Assembly (NCBI RefSeq): GCF_025151215.1 | Contig: NZ_CP102286.1 | Location: 682,001-746,000, forward strand | DNA from: Parabacteroides merdae ATCC 43184 | GTDB taxonomy: Bacteria; Bacteroidota; Bacteroidia; Bacteroidales; Tannerellaceae | Direction of reading: 5' to 3' | Length of the DNA stretch: 64,000 nucleotides | In this document: positions 45,065-52,514 of the stretch, in pieces | Position numbering within the stretch: the stretch's first letter is position 1 | Layout: each line of letters starts with the position of its first letter | Notes under the pieces: model-generated | The model's database searches: none | What the model was told of the DNA's origin: nothing | Seen by the model: the letters and a program-made list of their open reading frames with translations, nothing else | Translations under genes and position numbers: made by a program

Positions 45065-45081
45065 TTGGCACGCTGTTTGCC
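45065..45081 (+). promoter_or_regulatory. Sigma-54 promoter 2 (ABC ATPase gene)
   Basis: TTGGCACGCTGTTTGCC is a full match to the sigma-54 consensus, with GG at 45067-45068 and GC at 45079-45080 ten bases apart. It precedes the ATPase ATG (45127) by about 45 bp. Confidence 0.9.
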
Positions 45082-45126
45082 TATAGATAGGCAAGAAGAA
45101 GCAATAATAAAAAAACAGATACAGTC

Positions 45127-45807
45127 ATGATTAAAATTGAAGGATTAAGTAAGTTTTTCCGTACGGAAGAGGTGGAAACGATCGCGTTGAACGGCGTGTC
45201 GATGGAAGTGAAGGATGGTGAGTTTGTGGCAATCATGGGCCCTTCCGGCTGTGGCAAGTCCACCTTGCTGAATATCCTGGGCCTGTTGGACAACCCGACA
45301 TCGGGCGACTATTACCTGGCGGACAGGGAAGTCGGACACTTGAAAGAAAAAGAACGTACGCAGGTGCGTAAAGGAAATATCGGTTTCGTGTTCCAGAGTT
45401 TCAATCTGATCGACGAACTGAATGTCTTTGAAAACGTGGAGTTGCCGCTTACCTATCTCAAAGTAAAGGCAAGCGAGCGCAAGCAGATGGTCAATGACAT
45501 CTTGAAGCGCATGAACATCAGCCACCGAGCCAACCACTTTCCACAGCAGCTTTCCGGAGGTCAGCAGCAGCGTGTCGCCATCGCCCGTGCCGTTGTTTCG
45601 AATCCGAAAATCATCCTTGCCGATGAGCCGACCGGTAACCTGGACTCCAAAAACGGAGCCGAAGTGATGCAGCTCTTGACCGAACTGAACAAAGAAGGAA
45701 CCACCATTGTTATGGTGACACACTCCAAACACGATGCGAGCTTCGCCCACCGGGTGATCAACCTGTTCGACGGAAGTATCGTGTCGTCCGTAAACGAATT
45801 CATTTAA
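45127..45807 (+). CDS. ABC transporter ATP-binding protein (LolD/MacB type)
   Basis: A 226-residue ATPase. Walker A GPSGCGKSTLL (about 38-48), Q-loop VFQSFNLID, signature LSGGQQQRVAIARA (about 140), Walker B IILADEPTGNLD, and switch His in VMVTHSKHD are all present. It belongs to the type VII/LolD group that drives FtsX-like permeases. The cluster contains three such permeases but only this one ATPase, so it probably serves all of them. It has its own sigma-54 promoter. No periplasmic adaptor or TolC-like gene lies in the window. Confidence 0.96.
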   Translation: MIKIEGLSKFFRTEEVETIALNGVSMEVKDGEFVAIMGPSGCGKSTLLNILGLLDNPTSGDYYLADREVGHLKEKERTQVRKGNIGFVFQSFNLIDELNVFENVELPLTYLKVKASERKQMVNDILKRMNISHRANHFPQQLSGGQQQRVAIARAVVSNPKIILADEPTGNLDSKNGAEVMQLLTELNKEGTTIVMVTHSKHDASFAHRVINLFDGSIVSSVNEFI

Positions 45808-45850
45808 TTTTTGTAAAATAGAACATAGACACATTCTAATTGTTTTGTGA

Positions 45851-45886
45851 TCATATCCGGCTTGGGAAAGTCGGATATGTTCTTTG
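45851..45886 (+). terminator. Possible attenuator between ATPase and third permease
   Basis: CATATCCG (45852-45859) and CGGATATG (45872-45879) form an 8-bp stem, with extra pairing inside, followed by TTCTTTG. The T-run is weak, so partial termination is the most that can be claimed. Confidence 0.4.
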
Positions 45887-45917
45887 TGAGATATGAGTTT
45901 GGGGTTATGAATTATAA

Positions 45918-48260
45918 ATGGAATACACTATGAATAATCTGTTGAATATAAAATCTTTTCTGAAATTCCTGAGCCGGAACAAGGGGTACACGGCGATCGA
46001 CGTCTTCGGGCTGTCTGTTTCGCTGATGTTCGTGATCCTGATTGCGGTGTATGTGGAACGGGAATTGAATATCGACAAACAGCAGGCGAATTACGACCGA
46101 ATCGTCGCCGTCGGCAATGAAGATTTCCTGGAATCGGCCGTCCCGGTTTCCTATTGGCTGGAAGAGCGGTATCCGGAGATCGAGAAAGTCTGTCCGGTCA
46201 TCACGGATCAAGGGAAGAGTAAACAAATTTTTTATGGAGACAAGAAGTTGACTGCCGATCTCGTATATGCGGATTCGACGTTTTTCGGCCTCTTTTCGTT
46301 CAAGATACTCGATGGCGACCGCGACCGGCTTTTGGAAGATCCTTATAGCGCGGTCGTTTCGGAAAGCTTTGCCCGTAAGATATTCGGTAATGACGATCCG
46401 ATCGGGAAGAGCTTGCGCATCAGCGACTCGACGAGTGTCATGGTTACCGGTGTCATGGAAGACATCAACCGTTCGGTGATTCCGAATGCGGACCTGTTGG
46501 TGCGTATCGAGCGGGTGACGGAGTTCAACCAATCACTGTCGAAGACGAATCCGGGTAACGCCGGCTCGTGCGTCTCGTTCCTGTTGCTGAAGCCGGGGAT
46601 GGACTTGAAGGGGCGGACGGATGAGATACAGAGCTTTTTCAAAGAGCGGTATTGGATTTACCGGTATGATTTCGTGAAGGAAGCACGCGTTGTTCCACTT
46701 TCGGATATCTATTTCGGAAATACGGCGTCGCATAGCTTGAACCAAGGCGACAAGCGCTTTTCGTTGGTCTTGATGTCCGTCGGCATTCTGATCCTGATTT
46801 TCGCGATCATCAACTATATAAACCTGACGGTGGCACAGGCCGGCCAGCGGGCGAAGGAGATGGCGACACGCCGCCTCTTGGGGTCTTCGCGTGTGGAACT
46901 GTTCCTGCGGTTGATGTTGGAGGCTACTTTCCTGACAGTCGTTTCGTTTGCCATCGGGCTGATGTTTGCCAAGGCGGCACTGCCGTATGCCAATGACTTG
47001 TTGCAGGTGCGCTTGACGTTCGATGTGCTGGCGACACCGCTTTGGATAGGGGCGATCCTCCTGTTTATCGTGTTGACGGGAGCTTTGTCGGGGGTGCTTC
47101 CGGCATTGATGATCTCATCGGCCAAACCGATCGACGTGGTACGCGGGACGTTCCGCCGGCAGACGAAGATGGTGTTCAGCAAGGTCTTCATCACGTTCCA
47201 GAATGTGATCACGATCGCCATGATCGCCGCCTCGCTGACGATGTATCTCCAGATCGACCATCTGATCCACGCGCCGTTGGGCTACAACACGACGAACATA
47301 ATCGAATCGTATAACATTTTCCGTTCCAAAAGCGAGATGGAACGGGCGGAAGATATGTTGCGCCAGCTTCCGATGGTCAAGGCTGTCGGCCATAGCAACG
47401 GAACACCTTCGAGCGGGACGAACAATATGAGTGGAACTTACGAGGACAAATCGCTCAGCTTCCAGCAGATACAGGTCGACAGCGCCGCTTTCCGCATTTT
47501 CGGTTTCGAGATCAAGTCGGACAACCGGGTGGCCAACGCCGATGGGGGGTGGTATTTGAACGAGCTGGCTTTTAAACAGATGGAATTGTCGGAAGATGCC
47601 CCTTCTTTCAGGTGGGGCGAAGATGTGACACCCGTCTTAGGGGTGATCCGTGATTTCCAGTTGAGGGACATTACGCAGGAAAATTCGCCGGTAATGTTCC
47701 GTTTCCGGAATATGGAATCAGGCTGGTGGCCGTGGAGCTACGTGGTCGAGGTGCAGGGTGATCCCGTCGAGGCATACGAGTCCGTGCGCAAAGTCTTCGA
47801 GGAGGTGTCGGGTGTTCCTTTCGAGGGACAGTTTATCGACCAGGGCATCCGTACGCATTTCGAATCGCAGATTCGTCTGGCCAAGATCGTGGTGATCTTC
47901 GCCTGCATTGCGATCCTGATCTCGCTGTTGGGTTTGCTTGCGATGTCGACCTATTTCATCCTGCAACGTTCGCAGGAGGTAGCGATCCGCAAGGTGTTCG
48001 GTTCGGACAACCGGGGAATCTTGGTGCGCCTCGTCGGTACGTTCCTGACATATGTCGGGATTGCGTTCGTGATCGCGACGCCGTTGAGCTGGTATTTCAT
48101 GAAGCAATGGCTGGCGGACTATAGCTACCGGATCGCGCTTAGCCCGCTGATTTTCATCGTTGCTGGTCTTTTCTGCCTCCTGATCTCCTTCCTGGCGGTA
48201 TTCTTCCAAAGTTGGAAGGCGGCGAATGCAAATCCGGTAGAAAGCGTGAAAAACAATTGA
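45918..48260 (+). CDS. ABC transporter permease, FtsX/MacB type (3)
   Basis: A 780-residue permease with the same two-half layout but clearly more distant from the first two. It starts LLNIKSFLKFLSRNKGYTA, has coupling loops GQRAKEMATRRLLGS and LQRSQEVAIRKVFGS, and ends NPVESVKNN. Its base composition is noticeably more GC-rich than permeases 1 and 2. Two near starts exist (45918 and 45930). It may be transcribed with the ATPase from promoter 2 past the weak hairpin at 45851. Transported substrate unknown. Confidence 0.92.
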   Translation: MEYTMNNLLNIKSFLKFLSRNKGYTAIDVFGLSVSLMFVILIAVYVERELNIDKQQANYDRIVAVGNEDFLESAVPVSYWLEERYPEIEKVCPVITDQGKSKQIFYGDKKLTADLVYADSTFFGLFSFKILDGDRDRLLEDPYSAVVSESFARKIFGNDDPIGKSLRISDSTSVMVTGVMEDINRSVIPNADLLVRIERVTEFNQSLSKTNPGNAGSCVSFLLLKPGMDLKGRTDEIQSFFKERYWIYRYDFVKEARVVPLSDIYFGNTASHSLNQGDKRFSLVLMSVGILILIFAIINYINLTVAQAGQRAKEMATRRLLGSSRVELFLRLMLEATFLTVVSFAIGLMFAKAALPYANDLLQVRLTFDVLATPLWIGAILLFIVLTGALSGVLPALMISSAKPIDVVRGTFRRQTKMVFSKVFITFQNVITIAMIAASLTMYLQIDHLIHAPLGYNTTNIIESYNIFRSKSEMERAEDMLRQLPMVKAVGHSNGTPSSGTNNMSGTYEDKSLSFQQIQVDSAAFRIFGFEIKSDNRVANADGGWYLNELAFKQMELSEDAPSFRWGEDVTPVLGVIRDFQLRDITQENSPVMFRFRNMESGWWPWSYVVEVQGDPVEAYESVRKVFEEVSGVPFEGQFIDQGIRTHFESQIRLAKIVVIFACIAILISLLGLLAMSTYFILQRSQEVAIRKVFGSDNRGILVRLVGTFLTYVGIAFVIATPLSWYFMKQWLADYSYRIALSPLIFIVAGLFCLLISFLAVFFQSWKAANANPVESVKNN

Positions 48261-48267
48261 CAATTGT

Positions 48268-49119
48268 TTACAGTTCCCCCGGTCTTTCCTCCCCCGGCTT
48301 GCCGCCGCCTTCCGGCTTTTGGGTGGCTCTTTTGGCGTTGATGGTTTTGCGGGTGGCGAGGATGGCTTTCTGGCGGTCGATGAGACGGTTGATGTTATTG
48401 ATGATCTCCAGATAGTCCGTCTCGCCGTTCACTTCGGCCAGCGCGTTGAGGCGTTTGACGACAGCGCGGTAGGCGGCATCGGTTTCCTGGCGGGCCGCTT
48501 TGGTCGCGCCGGTGACGATGGTAGCCTGCTGGCTGTTGCGGTTGGTGAAGAAGGAGATGAATTTCTCATTCGCTTCCTTCAATCGCATCACCCATCTTTC
48601 GAGGCCGGCCATCTGGAGACGGTTCGTGACGTCTTCCAGCGAAACACCGTCCAACGGCGAGTTGGTCGGATCGGACAGTTCGCCGGGGCGTTCTTCTTCT
48701 TCCGAGTGGTTGTCAAATTCTTCCAAATCCTGGATCAGGTTTATCACAGCACTGTTTTCAGCCAGGTAAGGCAGTGAGCAGGGATCGCCGTTGCGGCGCA
48801 GGATGATATCGATTTGGCGGGCGATCTCGGCGATCACCGGATCGAAATCATTCATCGCGACATTGTTCTGGCGTTTTAATCCTCTGTAGGCATCGTCACG
48901 GACCTTGTCGAGGCGGGTGACATCATAGGAGAGGACGTTTTCGCCGCCGCTGACTTTCATGGAACCGTCAAATACGTTGTATTTAACTTTGTAGTTGTTT
49001 ACGAACTCTGTGATTTTGGAGTCTTTGCATTTCTCAAACTCCACGATCGCGAAACTGTGGAAGCCAAAATTTTCGTCTTGGGTAAGACGGGATAAATCAA
49101 AACCTTTAATTTCAGACAT
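48268..49119 (-). CDS. DUF6261-like protein of unknown function
   Basis: A 283-residue protein without signal or membrane segment. It starts MSEIKGFDLSRLTQDENFGF and is mainly helical, with several heptad-like stretches (LTQDENFGFHSFAIVEFEKC, MRLKEANEKFISFFTNR). A low-complexity tail, KPEGGGKPGEERPGEL, closes the chain. It resembles the DUF6261 proteins that are frequent, often in several copies, in Bacteroidales; that link is from memory. Its probable promoter lies beyond a 41-bp tandem array (49153-49512), giving a leader of about 400 bases. It converges on permease 3 with a 7-bp gap. Confidence 0.7.
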   Translation of the reverse strand: MSEIKGFDLSRLTQDENFGFHSFAIVEFEKCKDSKITEFVNNYKVKYNVFDGSMKVSGGENVLSYDVTRLDKVRDDAYRGLKRQNNVAMNDFDPVIAEIARQIDIILRRNGDPCSLPYLAENSAVINLIQDLEEFDNHSEEEERPGELSDPTNSPLDGVSLEDVTNRLQMAGLERWVMRLKEANEKFISFFTNRNSQQATIVTGATKAARQETDAAYRAVVKRLNALAEVNGETDYLEIINNINRLIDRQKAILATRKTINAKRATQKPEGGGKPGEERPGEL

Positions 49120-49152
49120 GGTACATCGTTTAAATATTATTCTTCTGTTTTC

Positions 49153-49512
49153 ATGCTGTCGGGAGTCCCGTCAACGTGTTTTTCTTTGTTTTCATGCTGT
49201 CGGGAGTCCCGTCAACGTGTTTTTCTTTGTTTTTATGCTGTCGGGAGCCCCGCCAACGTGTTTTTCTTTGTTTTTGTGCTGTCGGGGGTCCCGCCAACGT
49301 GTTTTTCTTTGTTTTCATGCTGTCGGGAGTCCCGTCAACGTGTTTTTCTTTGTTTTCATGCTGTCGGGAGTCCCGTCAACGTGTTTTTCTTTGTTTTCAT
49401 GCTGTCGGGAGCCCCGTCAACGTGTTTTTCTTTGTTTTCATGCTGTCGGGAACCCCGTCAACGTGTTTTTCTTTGTTTTCATGCTGTCGGGAACCCCGCC
49501 GGGATGTTTTTT
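49153..49512. repeat. 41-bp tandem array, nine units, in the leader of the DUF6261-like gene
   Basis: Units start at 49153, 49194, 49235, 49276, 49317, 49358, 49399, 49440 and 49481 (the last one partial). Each has the core CTGTCGGG-nnn-CCCG. Differences fall in the nnn triplet (AGT, AGC, GGT, AAC), in one T/C after CCCG, and in the CAT/TAT/TGT before GCTG. On the minus strand seven units begin ATGAAAACA, and a 14-residue frame (MKTKKNTLTGLPTA) stops on the TGA that overlaps the next ATG. There are no spacers, so this is not a CRISPR array. Confidence 0.95.
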
Positions 49513-49546
49513 TCCGTATCTTTATTATCGGGCATCACATCGCTGA

Positions 49547-49554
49547 CAAATATA
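49547..49554 (-). promoter_or_regulatory. -7 box upstream of the 41-bp array
   Basis: Minus-strand TATATTTG, pointing through the array toward the DUF6261-like gene. No TAnnTTTG lies between the array and the gene start at 49119, so the array is probably transcribed as a leader of about 420 bases. Confidence 0.55.
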
Positions 49555-49647
49555 CCTTAAATCGGGCAGGAAACAATTATTTTATCCTTTAATTTTCAAC
49601 AGATATTGAAAAATGTTGGAATTGCCGGGAGGAAGGCGACGCGAAAC

Positions 49648-49685
49648 TGTCAAAATATTGGACACTCCTGTCTAAAATTTGGACA
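49648..49685 (+). promoter_or_regulatory. Paired 17-bp activator sites, copy 3 (orphan)
   Basis: TGTCAAAATATTGGACA (49648-49664) and TGTCTAAAATTTGGACA (49669-49685), the same 21-bp spacing as copies 1 and 2 and the most symmetric of the three pairs. No ABC gene follows on the plus strand. Confidence 0.8.
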
Positions 49686-49739
49686 GAGGGTGTTGGTTGT
49701 TGCTTGATTATTGTTCTGTTATCCAATTGATTATGCGTT

Positions 49740-49756
49740 GTGGTGTAATTTTTGTG
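49740..49756 (+). promoter_or_regulatory. Degenerate sigma-54-like promoter 3 (orphan)
   Basis: GG at 49742-49743 and GT at 49754-49755 are ten bases apart, and the GG lies 57 bp after the activator sites, exactly as at promoter 2. The -24 reads GTGGTGT rather than TTGGCACG and the -12 has GT for GC, so it is probably weak or dead. The next plus-strand feature is only a hairpin at about 49801-49828. Confidence 0.5.
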
Positions 49757-49833
49757 TCTTATTGGGCAGAATAGAACAAATACAGATAGCGTGAAGGAGT
49801 AGTGACTTTTCTTTCAAGAGAAAAGTCACAGAA

Positions 49834-51603
49834 TCAAATCTTTTTCTTGAGTGTGAAGAAGAATGTCATCCCCTTGCCCAGTCCGCTCTTGGCTGAGATC
49901 TGTCCTTTGTGGAAGTTTACGCCGTTCTTGACGATGGAGAGTCCCAGACCGGTCCCGCCCACCTTGCGGCTGCGGCCCTTGTCGACGCGGTAGAAGCGTT
50001 CGAAAATGCGGTTCACGTGTTCTTCCGAGACGCCGACGCCATTGTCCGAGAAACTGAAGTAGTAGAATTTCGGATCCTCCTTGTAGCAACTCACCGTGAT
50101 ATGGATGCCTTCGCCCGCATACGCGATCGCGTTGTCGTAGAGGTTGCGGAAGATCGAGTAGAGCAGCGAATAATTGCCATAGATCGTAGGGTTGCCCGGA
50201 AGAGCGACCTCTGTCGTGATCTTCTTTTCTTCCATCTCCTTCGAACATTCCTTCTCGATCTCGCCGACCAGTTTTTGGATGTTCACTTCCGACAGCTCGA
50301 ACATTTCGGAAGCTTCGTCCAGCCGGTTCAATACCGAAATGTCGCGCAGCAGCCCCGTCAGCCTCGTGCTTTGCGAGTAGCAGCGTTCGAGGAAGAACTG
50401 GCGTTTGTCGTCCGGCAGCTGCGGATTGCTGATGATCGTTTCGAGATAACCCTGGATACTGCTGACAGGAGTTTTCAGCTCGTGCGCCACGTTCTGCGTC
50501 AGCTGCCGTTTCATCCGACTCTCTTCTTCCTGGCGGGAGATGTCGTTGATAGATATCTCATAGCTGTTGTCGAGGAACAGAATGCATTCGATCAGGAAAA
50601 TCTTTCCGTTCTTGTCCACCGTGACCGATTCGCGCAACACTTTCCGCTTGCGGTTCGTGTTCGGGATGTTTTTGGAGAGGAACAGATGGATCGGTTCCAG
50701 TTCCGGAATGTCGACCGCGTCTTCCGACTGTCGTATCTGCATGTCGGAAATCAGGTTCGCGAACTGTACGAACAGGATATTGGACAATATCTCCCTGCCT
50801 TCCGGTGTGAACATGGCGAAACCTTCTTTTGCGTACTGGAAATGCTTGATCAGCTTCTCGCGTTCCATCGAAAGCTCGTCCTTGGCCTTCTGCTGGCGGT
50901 GGTAAAGCCCGACGATATTCTTCGATATGTCTCCAAGCTCGTCGTTGGGAAAGACATATTCGTTCTCCGGTATGCGGTCTTTCTCCACGTTCAGGGCGAA
51001 GTCGCGCAGCTTCGAGATCGTCCGCCCGATGCTGAACGTGAAGCGGGAGAGGACGAAGAAAAATATCAGCGTCATCAACGCCATAAAATAGATGAAATCC
51101 TTGTCGATCGTCAGTACGCGCTGTGTGTAAGGGTCCCAGGGGAGGGCGGAGCGGTAGATATACCCGCCGATATTCGTCGCCGTGTAGAAATAGCGTTTAC
51201 CGGTCGAGTTGGACGAACGGATGGCGAACCCTTCATTGTAGAGGCGTGCCTTGCGTACCTCGCTGCGGTCGTTATGGTTGTTGAATTCCTCGGCACCGCT
51301 ATTGTCGAACAACACTTTCCCTGCCGGATCGATAATGGTCACGCGAAGATCCTTTTGGGGGATGTCGTCGATAAACTGGTGAACCACCTGGTTGATATCC
51401 TCAGTCTGTTGCGTGCGGCGGAACAACTGGTAGTTGTAATTCCCCAACACGTTGTTCAACTTCTCTTGGGCAAACTCCCGTTCCCGCTGATACTGGAACA
51501 ACAGGAAGCAAGCCGTGAACCCCAGGAACATGGCGAATATCGACCAGAAAAGTCGCTGGCTGAAAGGTATTCTGCTGTTTGTCGTTGATTCTATCTTGAC
51601 CAT
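49834..51603 (-). CDS. Sensor histidine kinase, PhoR-like
   Basis: A 589-residue membrane kinase. Helix 1 is near 14-34 and helix 2 near 170-190 (FIYFMALMTLIFFFVLSRF), enclosing a periplasmic sensor of about 135 residues. A HAMP linker (about 190-245) and a PAS-like region (about 250-355) follow. The HisKA box is QNVAHELKTPVSS (His near 377). The ATPase has N box NLYDNAIAYAG, G1 FSDNGVGVS, F box IFERFYRVD and G2 GGTGLGLSIV. It is encoded after its response regulator on the same strand, separated by a palindromic AT-rich element. The stimulus is unknown. The gene is GC-rich, which makes a long antisense frame. Confidence 0.95.
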   Translation of the reverse strand: MVKIESTTNSRIPFSQRLFWSIFAMFLGFTACFLLFQYQREREFAQEKLNNVLGNYNYQLFRRTQQTEDINQVVHQFIDDIPQKDLRVTIIDPAGKVLFDNSGAEEFNNHNDRSEVRKARLYNEGFAIRSSNSTGKRYFYTATNIGGYIYRSALPWDPYTQRVLTIDKDFIYFMALMTLIFFFVLSRFTFSIGRTISKLRDFALNVEKDRIPENEYVFPNDELGDISKNIVGLYHRQQKAKDELSMEREKLIKHFQYAKEGFAMFTPEGREILSNILFVQFANLISDMQIRQSEDAVDIPELEPIHLFLSKNIPNTNRKRKVLRESVTVDKNGKIFLIECILFLDNSYEISINDISRQEEESRMKRQLTQNVAHELKTPVSSIQGYLETIISNPQLPDDKRQFFLERCYSQSTRLTGLLRDISVLNRLDEASEMFELSEVNIQKLVGEIEKECSKEMEEKKITTEVALPGNPTIYGNYSLLYSIFRNLYDNAIAYAGEGIHITVSCYKEDPKFYYFSFSDNGVGVSEEHVNRIFERFYRVDKGRSRKVGGTGLGLSIVKNGVNFHKGQISAKSGLGKGMTFFFTLKKKI

Positions 51604-51635
51604 GGGGTAAATTAAGAATTAAGAAGTAAGAAGTA

Positions 51636-51731
51636 AAAATTAAAAATTAAGAAGTAAGAAATCATCTTGGAATGTAAGAATAAGTGCCCGTTCGTTTATT
51701 TTTTAATTTTTAATTCTCAATTTTTAATTTT
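51636..51731. repeat. AT-rich palindromic element between response regulator and kinase
   Basis: Arms 51636-51653 (AAAATTAAAAATTAAGAA) and 51714-51731 (TTCTCAATTTTTAATTTT) are inverted copies with one mismatch, and the left side is flanked by AGAAGTAAG direct repeats. It has the same style as 19181-19258. Confidence 0.65.
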
Positions 51732-52410
51732 CAAAGCAGTATCCGAAGCCGAGCCGCGTCACGATGTTTTTGCCGTATGGCCCGATCTTTTTGCGCAGGC
51801 GGGTGATGTTTACATCGATGGTGCGGTCGAGCACATATACTTCGTCTTTCCATATCCGGGAAAGGATCTCCTCGCGCGAGAACACGTTTCCTTTGTTTTC
51901 AAGAAGGAGTTTCAGTATCTCGAATTCCTTTTTGGTGAGCGGGACTTCCTGTCCGTCTACGGAGGCTTTTATGCGCTTCGTGTCGAGTGAGAGAGTTTCA
52001 TATTTGAGGCATTCGTTTTCCGGCACTTTCTCCTTGTCTGATGTGCGGCGCAGCACGGCTTTCACACGTGCCACCACCTGACGGATGGAGAAAGGCTTGG
52101 ATATGTAGTCGTCGGCTCCCAAGTTGAAGCCTGTCAGCATATCGTTTTCAGTGTCCTTGGCTGTCAGGAAGATGATGGGGATATCGGCCGTCTTTTCTTC
52201 TTTCTTGAGGATGCTGGCCATCTTGAATCCGGATATTTCACCCATCATGACATCTAAAAGCAGCAGTTGGTAGGAGGCTATATCCATCTTCAACGCTTCC
52301 TCGGCACTGAAAGCCGTGTCTACTTCATACCCTTCTATCTCAAGATTGAACTTGAGGATTTCGCATAAATCCTCTTCATCGTCCACTACAAGAATCTTCG
52401 GCATATCCAT
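51724..52410 (-). CDS. OmpR/PhoB-family response regulator
   Basis: A 228-residue transcription factor. The receiver has the acidic pair in VVDDEEDL (Asp10/11), phospho-acceptor in LLLLDVMMGEISG (Asp near 54), Thr in FLTAKD and Lys in DYISKPFS. The C-terminal winged helix (about 130-228) includes KKEFEILKLLLENKGNVFSR and YVLDRTIDVNITRLRKKIG. It lacks an AAA+ domain, so it cannot be the sigma-54 activator for the nearby promoters. The kinase downstream is its evident partner. A minus-strand -7 box lies at 52433-52440. Confidence 0.95.
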   Translation of the reverse strand: MDMPKILVVDDEEDLCEILKFNLEIEGYEVDTAFSAEEALKMDIASYQLLLLDVMMGEISGFKMASILKKEEKTADIPIIFLTAKDTENDMLTGFNLGADDYISKPFSIRQVVARVKAVLRRTSDKEKVPENECLKYETLSLDTKRIKASVDGQEVPLTKKEFEILKLLLENKGNVFSREEILSRIWKDEVYVLDRTIDVNITRLRKKIGPYGKNIVTRLGFGYCFEN

Positions 52411-52432
52411 AATCTTTGTCTCTTTTTTATTA

Positions 52433-52440
52433 CAAATATA
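52433..52440 (-). promoter_or_regulatory. -7 box for the two-component system
   Basis: Minus-strand TATATTTG, 22 bp upstream of the response-regulator start at 52410. Confidence 0.55.
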
Positions 52441-52514
52441 ATTTATTTCTGCAAAGGACGTATTTCTGTATTTCGATGAAATGAAATACGTATTACAATA
52501 GCGTTACAAATGCG

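Noticed and set aside
49153..49512. Possible CRISPR array
   Set aside because: Units are contiguous 41-bp repeats with no unique spacers and no cas genes nearby.
48995..49592. Three long plus-strand frames (135-183 codons) with repeated Cys/Phe-rich peptide across the 41-bp array
   Set aside because: They arise because a 41-bp unit without stops rotates through all three frames; composition is not protein-like and one frame runs antisense into the DUF6261-like gene.
49801..49828. Hairpin after the orphan promoter as a terminator
   Set aside because: The stem is good but there is no T-run on either strand, so a terminator call is not supported.
49909..51588. 559-codon plus-strand frame opposite the histidine kinase
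   Set aside because: Antisense shadow of a GC-rich real gene; the kinase on the minus strand has all catalytic motifs.
51724..52410. OmpR-type regulator as activator of the nearby sigma-54 promoters
   Set aside because: It lacks the AAA+ domain needed to open sigma-54 complexes; the activator must be elsewhere.
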